Positions 30,557 to 40,212 of a stretch of DNA of 44,908 nucleotides are shown one piece after another. The notes beneath the pieces were generated by a model. It was not told the origin of the DNA, made no database searches, and saw only the letters and a list, made by a program, of their open reading frames with translations. The position numbers and the translations under genes were made by a program. Within the stretch, counting starts at the first letter, position 1; each line of letters opens with the position of its first letter. The stretch spans positions 1-44,908 of the forward strand of contig JABANP010000437.1 of assembly GCA_013115135.1 (NCBI GenBank), given 5' to 3'. Source of the stretch: Perkinsus olseni (lineage: Eukaryota > Perkinsozoa > Perkinsida > Perkinsidae).

Positions 30557-31641
30557 CTCCCCCCCTCTTAGTCTGAACCACGCTAAGAGTTACATAGGGC
30601 GCTACTGAAAACATAAGCGACGACCGATGAAAAACAACAATGAAAACGACCATAACTCTCAAAGAATTGTGACATAAAACAATGATGATAGGATCATCCG
30701 CAGCGTTGGAAACCTTATCGACTAGAATCCAGCGTAAACAGCACCGATGAGATTCGCGTTACTGGGGTACGGTAGCATTGTGCAAAGTAGCAGTCGACAG
30801 CAAAGGACATAAAGCACATCCTCAGCGATAAGAAAAAGCGCGTAACGGATTCACTGATCAATCGTTAACGAGTGAAGGGCGTGTCGGCTTAGCGGCAACG
30901 CTCACAAGGGCATCGTCCAGTTTTACGGTTGTAGTGGAGCTCCTCGTGACCAGGAATACTGTTACAAGTCAGTCAGCGAAGTCAAGGTAGTTGATCAGTG
31001 ATGTGCGAATTACGCTTGCACCGTTGGCCGAACGGGCACTCCAGGAAGTCGAGTATCCTAGCAGGTTCCATCAGACCGATATGACTCGTAGAGAAGATCG
31101 AAGTCAAACCAACTCAGGACCAATCGGGGTCAAGTTAGCGCCAGCCAGAGCAAGGGCGTCGGTGGGAACGCTTGGGAGGAAAGGGACCATCAGCACATAG
31201 AAGTGCGATCCGCAGGGCAGATCACCAGAGAAGACGTAATGCAACGATCAATGGGACAACCGCTCAAGGCATGATCTCAACACGAATCACGTTCATAAGG
31301 AACCTGGGCCGAGCAAACCTCAACATATGAAATATACCAAACGCAATCGAACGACTCAGACGAGGTCTATCACAGAATGCAGAGGAGGCCGTTGCAGCCT
31401 GCACATGCAGGAAAACGGTTAGGGCACTAAACATGGCTGTCGCAACGAGCGAGGACACACGATATGACCCTTCTCGACTCGCATATACTCATAGGCAAAG
31501 CTGAAGTCGTTCAACGTCTAGCATGCAACCATAACGTATCGGCAGCATACCAAAAGAAAGGCAAATAGCCAGGAAAAAGGGCAGCACCAATCAGAGGGCC
31601 GATTCACTCATTGCAAGGAAACAGGGCAGGAGATAGCAGAG

Positions 31642-32454
31642 TTACCGCGACGACGAACTCGACGTGACGTTTCCAAGGGCGTCCCCTTCTGGCTGATCAG
31701 TTCCAGTCGAACCGTCACGTAAGCCTCGTAGCTCTAGTAACCTATCGAGCTTCTTCTCCAACCGTAGGATCCTTTCTCGCATCGAATCACCACTCTCATT
31801 AGTAGCAGGCTCGTCGGTGTGGTTGCTGGTCACGGCGGCTGCGGCGATACCTGTCTGCGGCAAACCAGAGGTTCCAAGGGCATTCACACCGTCGAGAGAG
31901 AGCACACTCTCGCACATGAAGCAAGCATCCTGAATGGTCTTGGGCTCCGAATGGAGGAGCTGGAAACGGACCATGGGGGGCAAGTCGGACTTCAACCTGT
32001 CAATGACCAAGTGCTCAATGTTCTTAGCCTTCACATCCTCGGCAAGCTCGGGGAAATTCTCTCTGGTATAGTAACGGCGGAGGTGTCGTTGAAGAGCCGC
32101 GGCGTAGAGAGCTGGGTGCTGGCCCTTGGACCAGCGTAGCTCTTGAAACTGCTTAAGGGCCTGGTGGGGACGGACGTGATCAAAGATCTTCAGGAGGGTA
32201 TCCTTATCTTCCTCATAGTTCACTTTCTTAGCGTAGGCGTCCCAACCAGACAGAAAGGGCTCCTTCAAGTAGAGGCCAAGGCGTTCGGCTTGCTGTTGAG
32301 AGGACCATCCGGCGGCAAGGGCACACTGTTCATAACGACGCAACCAATCCTTAAAGCTGCCGGAGATACCATCAAAAGCAGGAGGCATCGAGAGACTTAT
32401 CCTCAAGGGGGCGGTTTCTTCAGCCGGGGGTTGGTTAGCATCATTATTCGGCAT
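31642..32454 (-). CDS. Retrotransposon gag-like protein
   Basis: A 270-residue frame starts with ATG 38 nt inside the 5' LTR edge. After a Pro-rich N-terminus comes a pattern typical of retrotransposon gag capsid domains: MPPAFDGISGSFKDWLRRYE, then helical segments with SGWDAYAKK and ALKQFQELRWSKGQHPALYA. The C-terminus has a short heptad-like helix (RERILRLEKKLDRLLEL) and a Ser-rich end. No CCHC zinc knuckle is present, unlike many gag proteins. It would form the particle shell for packaging element RNA, in the cytoplasm. The frame is intact, which fits the identical LTRs. Confidence 0.85.
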   Translation of the reverse strand: MPNNDANQPPAEETAPLRISLSMPPAFDGISGSFKDWLRRYEQCALAAGWSSQQQAERLGLYLKEPFLSGWDAYAKKVNYEEDKDTLLKIFDHVRPHQALKQFQELRWSKGQHPALYAAALQRHLRRYYTRENFPELAEDVKAKNIEHLVIDRLKSDLPPMVRFQLLHSEPKTIQDACFMCESVLSLDGVNALGTSGLPQTGIAAAAVTSNHTDEPATNESGDSMRERILRLEKKLDRLLELRGLRDGSTGTDQPEGDALGNVTSSSSSR

Positions 32455-32492
32455 TGGGCTCGTCGATGATCAACAAGGAGCTGCTACCAGAA

Positions 32493-32759
32493 TGTTGTGC
32501 CGGGTGACTGGGCAACGCAACTAGTAGCAGTGCTTCTGTGGATAGCGTAGTCGAACTTCACAACAAGGGCAGACCTTCGCAGAAGTGCAGCCAAGTGGGA
32601 AGAATCAAACAAAGAACTCACTTCTCGAGTAGTTCACCGCTATGTAACACGCACTTAAGCGTAGCGCGATCGAATGCTGGCGCAATAATCGAAGGGCGAA
32701 CTACAAGTGGTCAGACGATAACGATTACAAGGGCAAGCGCGCAGGGCACGAACCCTACA
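32493..32759 (-). repeat. 5' LTR of the gag-only element
   Basis: Identical to 30290-30556 as read. It begins TGTAGGG and ends GCACAACA on the minus strand, and should hold the element promoter, although no core promoter motif was recognised. Confidence 0.93.
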
Positions 32760-32900
32760 AATCCTGCCACACGATCCGACGGAGCGACACCAACCCTGAC
32801 AAAATCACGAAACAAAGGGGGGCGGAGCGATTCTCTGCCAGTATTCATCGACTTAGAAATTTTTGCCTCTAAAAATCCTGCAGACGTAGTCGAAGATTAG

Positions 32901-33576
32901 CGGGCTGTTCAATAGACAAGCGCGAGTTTGTTCCCAGGAACGTTCTTGAAGAACGTTCTTCAAGAACGTTCCTGAAATTGTGTTCAATAAACACGTTCCT
33001 GGAAGGTTTCGGGAACGTGCCTGGGCATGAACTTCAGGCATGTTCATTAAACACGTTCTTGAAGAACGTGCCTCAGGAACATTCCTAGAGCGTGAATCGC
33101 GCTCCGCTCCGCTACGACAAGCAAGTCCAAAGAGGACTTTGAACTTCGCGGGAGCCCAGCGAATTTAGTTCAGTACGTAGAGCGGCTGACTACCACCCTG
33201 GTGACCCGGGTTCGGCCCCTGACAATAGACAATCTCTCAGAGAATTTGAGAATGGTGAGCACAGTACTAGCAGTAGAGGGCAGCGGTCGGTGGTGAGTCT
33301 CGCTGGCACCATCCCGGGGGCCGAACCACTCTGTGAGGACGAAATCCGAGAGAGTGTCACGTGCCACAAAATTCTCAGGCACGGTTAGACTGTTCCTGAA
33401 ATTTACGTTCCTGGGAACGTGTTCAGGAACGTGCTTAGCGTCTTTTGAACATTCCTGGGCACGTTCCTGGGAATGTTCCTAGGAACGTTCCTAGCGCGCG
33501 TTTTTTGAACAAGATTTGTGCACTCCCGTTCCTGGGAACGTTCCTGAAACTCAGGAACGGTTTATTGAACAGCCCG
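32901..33576. mobile_element. Foldback/MITE-like element 3 (676 bp, GGAACGTTCC arms)
   Basis: Terminal inverted repeats begin CGGGCTGTTCAATAGAC at the left; the right end in reverse begins CGGGCTGTTCAATAAAC. A 3-bp target duplication TAG flanks it. The arms are built from repeated palindromic words (AACGTTCTTGAAGAACGTT, GGAACGTTCC, CACGTTCTTGAAGAACGTG). The middle contains a tRNA-like sequence at 33160-33226. No transposase is present. Confidence 0.82.
33160..33226 (+). repeat. tRNA-like core of foldback element 3
   Basis: TAGTTCAGTACGTAGAGCGG matches a tRNA D arm with pairing GTTC/GAGC. A seven-base loop CTACCAC would sit where an anticodon loop belongs (anticodon ACC), and GGGTTCGGCCCC forms a T arm with four of five pairs. 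The anticodon stem pairs poorly, so it is a tRNA-derived sequence and not a working tRNA. Confidence 0.6.
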
Positions 33577-33915
33577 TAGGTCTTCGATGAATCCAGGTCT
33601 TATCAGCAAATAAGTAAGTATTGGTTGAGCGGTTAGGTATTAGGTTGTACATACTAGCGACCCCGGTTCCATCCTCGCGTCCATGTAATCTGGTTAGCGA
33701 GCTGTTGCTAGCGACTGTACTCGCGAATCAGAATCAGCAGTAGATGATCAGGATCAGATTCATGTGTCGGTACGAACCAGATGATGGGACGAACCGGGAT
33801 GTTTACGAAATACCCTCGGTACGCTTTACCTCGTGAGAAAAGCGTGATTGATTGACAATTATCCGCTGACACGATATCGCGTAGGTTCTAAACTCCCTCT
33901 TATACATTTTGAATG

Positions 33916-33970
33916 CATTTTCGACTTGCACACGACTTGCACAGTGCAAGTCGTGTGCAAGTTGAAAATG
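33916..33970. repeat. 27-bp near-perfect inverted repeat with 1-base spacer
   Basis: The left arm 33916-33942 and right arm 33944-33970 are complementary at 26 of 27 positions (outer CATTTTCGACTTGC versus GCAAGTTGAAAATG). Smaller odd palindromes (AGGCACATTGTGCCT; GCCTCAAGTTGAGGC) follow at about 34111-34140. Confidence 0.9.
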
Positions 33971-34837
33971 CCTCGCCCACGTGACGTAATGATACTCATG
34001 GTATGGGGTCTATTAGAAACAAGCTGTTTACTATAGTCCACAGTGAATAGATGGTCTTTAATATAGTCTATAGTTGAGAACCTATTTATAGCATGAGCAC
34101 CATCATGGTAGTAGCACGTGCCAGGCACATTGTGCCTCAAGTTGAGGCCCTCAACATCTAACCTGTGAACAATATGGCGCCGTAGTTAGTGGCTCAGTCT
34201 GACTCTCGTAGGGTTGCCGGATCAATTCCGGCATATGAGTATTCTCGTTCCGTAATCAGAAGTTGATGATATCCGTTTCGGGCGCACGCTTCCTATCTAG
34301 GATCGAGGTCTCCCTGAGTTGGGTGCCCTAGGGGCTTCCTCCTTAAGGTGAGGAACCTAACCTCCAACGCCTGTGTTCAAGTGAAATACCCTAAACTTCC
34401 TTTAAGTCTCCTGAGGTTAGATCCCTCACCTTAAGGGACCTACATCCTTAGGGCCCCTATGAAATAGGCCCTATATCTCAATAAGTCTGGTAATGAAAGA
34501 AAGGATCAACTGGTTTTATCACGAACCCTTGTTTGATCGTATCATAAGCTGATCGGCTCACTGGAATACGTGACTATAACGAGAGCAGAATCATCAAAAT
34601 CATTACATGGGTTGTGTTATACTAGAAAAAGTTTCAACCCTCCCTCCCACCCTGAGGACCGATGTTTCCAAGGGGGAAGGACGCACGCTGACGAAGGTTG
34701 GAGCTCTCATCGCTTCTCACTCCCCAACGCATCTTAGAAGCGTGACGGACGTTCAACCATCGAGGCGTGTATGTGTATCGAACTCAGCTTGTGATTGATG
34801 ATTCAAATAAGAGGGGCGTCTCATACTCAGGTTATGA

Positions 34838-35150
34838 ATCTCGTGACAGCCATTTTTATCAGAGGCAGTTGATTTTTCTCAAGAACTCGTGATTGTGATT
34901 AAGCCCCTGATCAACTTCTTAGACACCTCGATTGATAATCACGATCGTGATTTAATTGATGATTGCAATCAAAAATCATGAATCACGATCGCCAATCATT
35001 GATCTTGCTCATGGGTCAGTAACCAGAATCACTAATCATGCATCTCAATCAGACTTATGTATTCTGGATTAGGCTTCACGGATCAGGCACTGATTTCAAT
35101 CATGCATCACAATCAAACACTGATCACGATCAACGGCTGTGATTCCTCAA
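34838..35150. repeat. Cluster of GATCACGATC-type palindromic words
   Basis: Frequent variants of AATCACGATCGTGATT, GATTGCAATC and ATCATGATT occur in both directions. The style matches the arms of the other foldback elements but no terminal inverted repeat pair could be set. Similar words occur at 30060-30285, so both may be pieces of a fourth family. Confidence 0.5.
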
Positions 35151-35542
35151 TCAGGATCCACATACCTACCCACCTCCTCGCCACACATTACTCTAGATCC
35201 GCATATTAAGCTTATGGTTACTGTTATACCTCGAATATGACAATTGGCCCAATCCTAACCTATAACCTATGAATCCTATCATTGATAATTGATATTTGGG
35301 AGTCCAAATCCTAGGAGTGGCGAAGTGAGAATCACCTACTGGACCCTGGCTGGACCCTGGTATAGGAACGCAACAGATATGTCTGATATGAGACAACACA
35401 GCTGTTTGGCCGAGAAAGGGCACAACACGGAGCAGTACAGTAATACTTTCAGAGAGAAGACAAAAATGAGCAAAGGTGCATCTGCTCGGTGATGATCTGA
35501 CGAGAACACCGCAAAGTTTGTAAGCGAAGAGAGCTGAGCTCT

Positions 35543-38500
35543 TTACGTAGAGCGAGAACACGCACATGGGATGTCAGTGCCCCAACAAACGCTTGGATTC
35601 TGCCAGTATTTGCAGTATGAACCCGGAACTTGGAAGTCACAAAACTCATCGCATGAGAAGCTCGGGGAATGACTTGTTTTACTGGCACCAGTAGTAGTAC
35701 TAGTCACAGGACCACTAGTTGTAGTAGTACTAGTCACTGGACCGCTAGCTGTAGTAGTACTAGTCACAGGACCACTAGTTGTAGTAGTACTAGTCACAGG
35801 ACCACTAGTTGTAGTAGTACTAGTCACAGGACCACTAGTTGTAGTAGTACTAGTCACAGGACCACTAGTTGTAGTAGTACTAGTCACAGGACCACTAGTT
35901 GTAGTAGTACTAGTCACAGGACCACTAGTTGCAGTAGTACTAGTCACAGGACCACTAGTTGTAGTAGTACTAGTCACAGGACCACTAGTTGTAGTAGTAC
36001 TAGTCACAGGACCACTAGTTGTAGTAGTACTAGTCACAGGACCACTAGTTGTAGTAGTACTAGTCACAGGACCACTAGCTGTAGTAGTACTAGTCACAGG
36101 ACCACTAGCTGTAGTAGTACTAGTCACAGGACCACTAGTTGTAGTAGTACTAGTCACAGGACCACTAGTTGTAGTAGTACTAGTCACAGGACCACTAGTT
36201 GTAGTAGTACTAGTCACAGGACCACTAGTTGTAGTAGTACTAGTCACAGGACCACTAGTTGTAGTAGTACTAGTCACAGGACCACTAGTTGTAGTAGTAC
36301 TAGTCACAGGACCACTAGTTGTAGTAGTACTAGTCACAGGACCACTAGTTGTAGTAGTACTAGTCACAGGACCACTAGTTGTAGTAGTACTAGTCACAGG
36401 ACCACTAGTTGTAGTAGTACTAGTCACAGGACCACTAGTTGTAGTAGTACTAGTCACAGGACCACTAGTTGTAGTAGTACTAGTCACAGGACCACTAGTT
36501 GTAGTAGTACTAGTCACAGGACCACTAGTTGTAGTAGTACTAGTCACAGGACCACTAGTTGTAGTAGTACTAGTCACAGGACCACTAGTTGTAGTAGTAC
36601 TAGTCACAGGACCACTAGTTGTAGTAGTACTAGTCACAGGACCACTAGTTGTAGTAGTACTAGTCACAGGACCACTAGTTGTAGTAGTACTAGTCACAGG
36701 ACCACTAGTTGTAGTAGTACTAGTCACAGGACCACTAGTTGTAGTAGTACTAGTCACAGGACCACTAGTTGTAGTAGTACTAGTCACAGGACCACTAGTT
36801 GTAGTAGTACTAGTCACAGGACCACTAGTTGTAGTAGTACTAGTCACAGGACCACTAGTTGTAGTAGTACTAGTCACAGGACCACTAGTTGTAGTAGTAC
36901 TAGTCACAGGACCACTAGTTGTAGTAGTACTAGTCACAGGACCACTAGTTGTAGTAGTACTAGTCACAGGACCACTAGTTGTAGTAGTACTAGTCACAGG
37001 ACCACTAGTTGTAGTAGTACTAGTCACAGGACCACTAGTTGTAGTAGTACTAGTCACAGGACCACTAGTTGTAGTAGTACTAGTCACAGGACCACTAGTT
37101 GTAGTAGTACTAGTCACAGGACCACTAGTTGTAGTAGTACTAGTCACAGGACCACTAGTTGTAGTAGTACTAGTCACAGGACCACTAGTTGTAGTAGTAC
37201 TAGTCACAGGACCACTAGTTGTAGTAGTACTAGTCACAGGACCACTAGTTGTAGTAGTACTAGTCACAGGACCACTAGTTGTAGTAGTACTAGTCACAGG
37301 ACCACTAGTTGTAGTAGTACTAGTCACAGGACCACTAGTTGTAGTAGTACTAGTCACAGGACCACTAGTTGTAGTAGTACTAGTCACAGGACCACTAGTT
37401 GTAGTAGTACTAGTCACAGGACCACTAGTTGTAGTAGTACTAGTCACAGGACCACTAGTTGTAGTAGTACTAGTCACAGGACCACTAGTTGTAGTAGTAC
37501 TAGTCACAGGACCACTAGTTGTAGTAGTACTAGTCACAGGACCACTAGTTGTAGTAGTACTAGTCACAGGACCACTAGTTGTAGTAGTACTAGTCACAGG
37601 ACCACTAGTTGTAGTAGTACTAGTCACAGGACCACTAGTTGTAGTAGTACTAGTCACAGGACCACTAGTTGTAGTAGTACTAGTCACAGGACCACTAGTT
37701 GTAGTAGTACTAGTCACAGGACCACTAGTTGTAGTAGTACTAGTCACAGGACCACTAGTTGTAGTAGTACTAGTCACAGGACCACTAGTTGTAGTAGTAC
37801 TAGTCACAGGACCACTAGTTGTAGTAGTACTAGTCACAGGACCACTAGTTGTAGTAGTACTAGTCACAGGACCACTAGTTGTAGTAGTACTAGTCACAGG
37901 ACCACTAGTTGTAGTAGTACTAGTCACAGGACCACTAGTTGTAGTAGTACTAGTCACAGGACCACTAGTTGTAGTAGTACTAGTCACAGGACCACTAGTT
38001 GTAGTAGTACTAGTCACAGGACCACTAGTTGTAGTAGTACTAGTCACAGGACCACTAGTTGTAGTAGTACTAGTCACAGGACCACTAGTTGTAGTAGTAC
38101 TAGTCACAGGACCACTAGTTGTAGTAGTACTAGTCACAGGACCACTAGTTGTAGTAGTACTAGTCACAGGACCACTAGTTGTAGTAGTACTAGTCACAGG
38201 ACCACTAGTTGTAGTAGTACTAGTCACAGGACCACTAGTTGTAGTAGTACTAGTCACAGGACCACTAGTTGTAGTAGTACTAGTCACAGGACCACTAGTT
38301 GTAGTAGTACTAGTCACAGGACCACTAGTTGTAGTAGTACTAGTCACAGGACCACTAGTTGTAGTAGTACTAGTCACAGGACCACTAGTTGTAGTAGTAC
38401 TAGTCACAGGACCACTAGTTGTAGTAGTACTAGTCACAGGACCACTAGTTGTAGTAGTACTAGTCACAGGACCACTAGTTGTAGTAGTACTAGTCACAGG

Positions 38501-40101
38501 ACCACTAGTTGTAGTAGTACTAGTCACAGGACCACTAGTTGTAGTAGTACTAGTCACAGGACCACTAGTTGTAGTAGTACTAGTCACAGGACCACTAGTT
38601 GTAGTAGTACTAGTCACAGGACCACTAGTTGTAGTAGTACTAGTCACAGGACCACTAGTTGTAGTAGTACTAGTCACAGGACCACTAGTTGTAGTAGTAC
38701 TAGTCACAGGACCACTAGTTGTAGTAGTACTAGTCACAGGACCACTAGTTGTAGTAGTACTAGTCACAGGACCACTAGTTGTAGTAGTACTAGTCACAGG
38801 ACCACTAGTTGTAGTAGTACTAGTCACAGGACCACTAGTTGTAGTAGTACTAGTCACAGGACCACTAGTTGTAGTAGTACTAGTCACAGGACCACTAGTT
38901 GTAGTAGTACTAGTCACAGGACCACTAGTTGTAGTAGTACTAGTCACAGGACCACTAGTTGTAGTAGTACTAGTCACAGGACCACTAGTTGTAGTAGTAC
39001 TAGTCACAGGACCACTAGTTGTAGTAGTACTAGTCACAGGACCACTAGTTGTAGTAGTACTAGTCACAGGACCACTAGTTGTAGTAGTACTAGTCACAGG
39101 ACCACTAGTTGTAGTAGTACTAGTCACAGGACCACTAGTTGTAGTAGTACTAGTCACAGGACCACTAGTTGTAGTAGTACTAGTCACAGGACCACTAGTT
39201 GTAGTAGTACTAGTCACAGGACCACTAGTTGTAGTAGTACTAGTCACAGGACCACTAGTTGTAGTAGTACTAGTCACAGGACCACTAGTTGTAGTAGTAC
39301 TAGTCACAGGACCACTAGTTGTAGTAGTACTAGTCACAGGACCACTAGTTGTAGTAGTACTAGTCACAGGACCACTAGTTGTAGTAGTACTAGTCACAGG
39401 ACCACTAGTTGTAGTAGTACTAGTCACAGGACCACTAGTTGTAGTAGTACTAGTCACAGGACCACTAGTTGTAGTAGTACTAGTCACAGGACCACTAGTT
39501 GTAGTAGTACTAGTCACAGGACCACTAGTTGTAGTAGTACTAGTCACAGGACCACTAGTTGTAGTAGTACTAGTCACAGGACCACTAGTTGTAGTAGTAC
39601 TAGTCACAGGACCACTAGTTGTAGTAGTACTAGTCACAGGACCACTAGTTGTAGTAGTACTAGTCACAGGACCACTAGTTGTAGTAGTACTAGTCACAGG
39701 ACCACTAGTTGTAGTAGTACTAGTCACAGGACCACTAGTTGTAGTAGTACTAGTCACAGGACCACTAGTTGTAGTAGTACTAGTCACAGGACCACTAGTT
39801 GTAGTAGTACTAGTCACAGGACCACTAGTTGTAGTAGTACTAGTCACAGGACCACTAGTTGTAGTAGTACTAGTCACAGGACCACTAGTTGTAGTAGTAC
39901 TAGTCACAGGACCACTAGTTGTAGTAGTACTAGTCACAGGACCACTAGTTGTAGTAGTACTAGTCACAGGACCACTAGTTGTAGTAGTACTAGTCACAGG
40001 ACCACTAGTTGTAGTAGTACTAGTCACAGGACCACTAGTTGTAGTAGTACTAGTCACAGGACCACTAGTTGTAGTAGTACTAGTCACAGGACCACTAGTT
40101 G
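35543..40101 (-). CDS. Mucin-like Thr/Ser repeat protein with six-cysteine C-terminus, 5' incomplete
   Basis: The reading frame is open through the whole minisatellite and encodes about 147 copies of the decapeptide [10 protein letters not shown]. It then continues into a unique 45-residue tail containing CDEFCDFQVPGSYCKYW and SVCWGTDIPCAC, and stops at TAA (35543-35545). The cysteines follow CX3CX8CX8CX6CXC, which suggests a small disulphide-bonded extracellular module. Thr/Ser/Pro repeats of this kind are typical of heavily O-glycosylated surface or wall proteins. No ATG occurs in the visible repeat; the N-terminus, where a signal peptide would be, must lie beyond the retrotransposon inserted at 40102 or has been lost. 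The tail and uniform frame across 4.4 kb support coding on this strand, since the opposite-strand frame ends in no unique domain. Confidence 0.7.
35690..40101. repeat. 30-bp minisatellite, about 147 tandem copies
   Basis: The unit on the plus strand is TAGTCACAGG, ACCACTAGTT, GTAGTAGTAC. Base variants (TCACTGG, CCGCTAGCT, GCAGTAG, CTAGCT) occur only between 35701 and 36120, next to the unique C-terminal coding sequence. From 36121 to 40101 about 132 units are identical as read. The unit length is a multiple of three and has no stop in two frames on opposite strands. Confidence 0.97.
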
Positions 40102-40124
40102 TTTTGTTTTGTTTTGTTTTGTTA
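40102..40124 (-). repeat. AAAAC-type 3' tail of the non-LTR element
   Basis: On the minus strand the element ends in four or so AAAAC repeats and passes directly into a minisatellite unit. The exact junction is blurred because both sides share CAA. Simple-repeat tails are normal for target-primed reverse transcription products. Confidence 0.85.
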
Positions 40125-40212
40125 GTGAGGCTCTAGTGCGATATTTCCTGCCAATCGGCAGTATGACCGCTCGCCTCGCACCCGTGGGTGCTAGGTGATC
40201 AAATGCTCCCTC

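Larger units (their letters stand above)
30290..32759 (-). mobile_element. Non-autonomous LTR retrotransposon, gag only (TR-GAG type)
   Basis: Two 267-bp direct repeats (30290-30556 and 32493-32759) are identical as read and run TG...CA on the minus strand. A 4-bp target duplication AATC flanks the element (30286-30289 and 32760-32763). On the minus strand a primer-binding site beginning TGGTAGCAGCTCC follows the 5' LTR by two bases; its TGGTA start resembles initiator-Met tRNA sites. A polypurine tract AAGAGGGGGGGAG immediately precedes the 3' LTR. The internal 1.9 kb encodes only a gag-like protein, with about 1.1 kb of non-coding sequence after it. Protease, integrase and reverse transcriptase are absent, so it would depend on a partner element. 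Identical LTRs point to a recent insertion. Confidence 0.92.
33577..35542. other. Gene-free, palindrome-rich stretch
   Basis: No coding exon is supported. It holds tRNA-like sequences at about 33634-33696 (GGTTGAGCGGTTAGG...GGTTCCATCC) and 34176-34236 (TAGTTAGTGG...GCCGGATCAATTCCGGC), a 27-bp inverted repeat at 33916-33970, a decayed relative of foldback element 2 at about 34276-34480 (shared CGGGCGCACGCT and CCTTAAGG words), and GATCACGATC-type palindromes at 34838-35150. Confidence 0.6.

Noticed and set aside
35690..40101. CRISPR array
   Set aside because: Units are contiguous with no spacers, and the context is eukaryotic.
35669..40198. Plus-strand open frame of about 1,500 codons through the minisatellite ([10 protein letters not shown] repeats)
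   Set aside because: It is open only because the 30-bp unit lacks stops in that frame. It ends by running into retrotransposon sequence and has no unique domain, whereas the minus-strand frame leads into a cysteine-rich tail.
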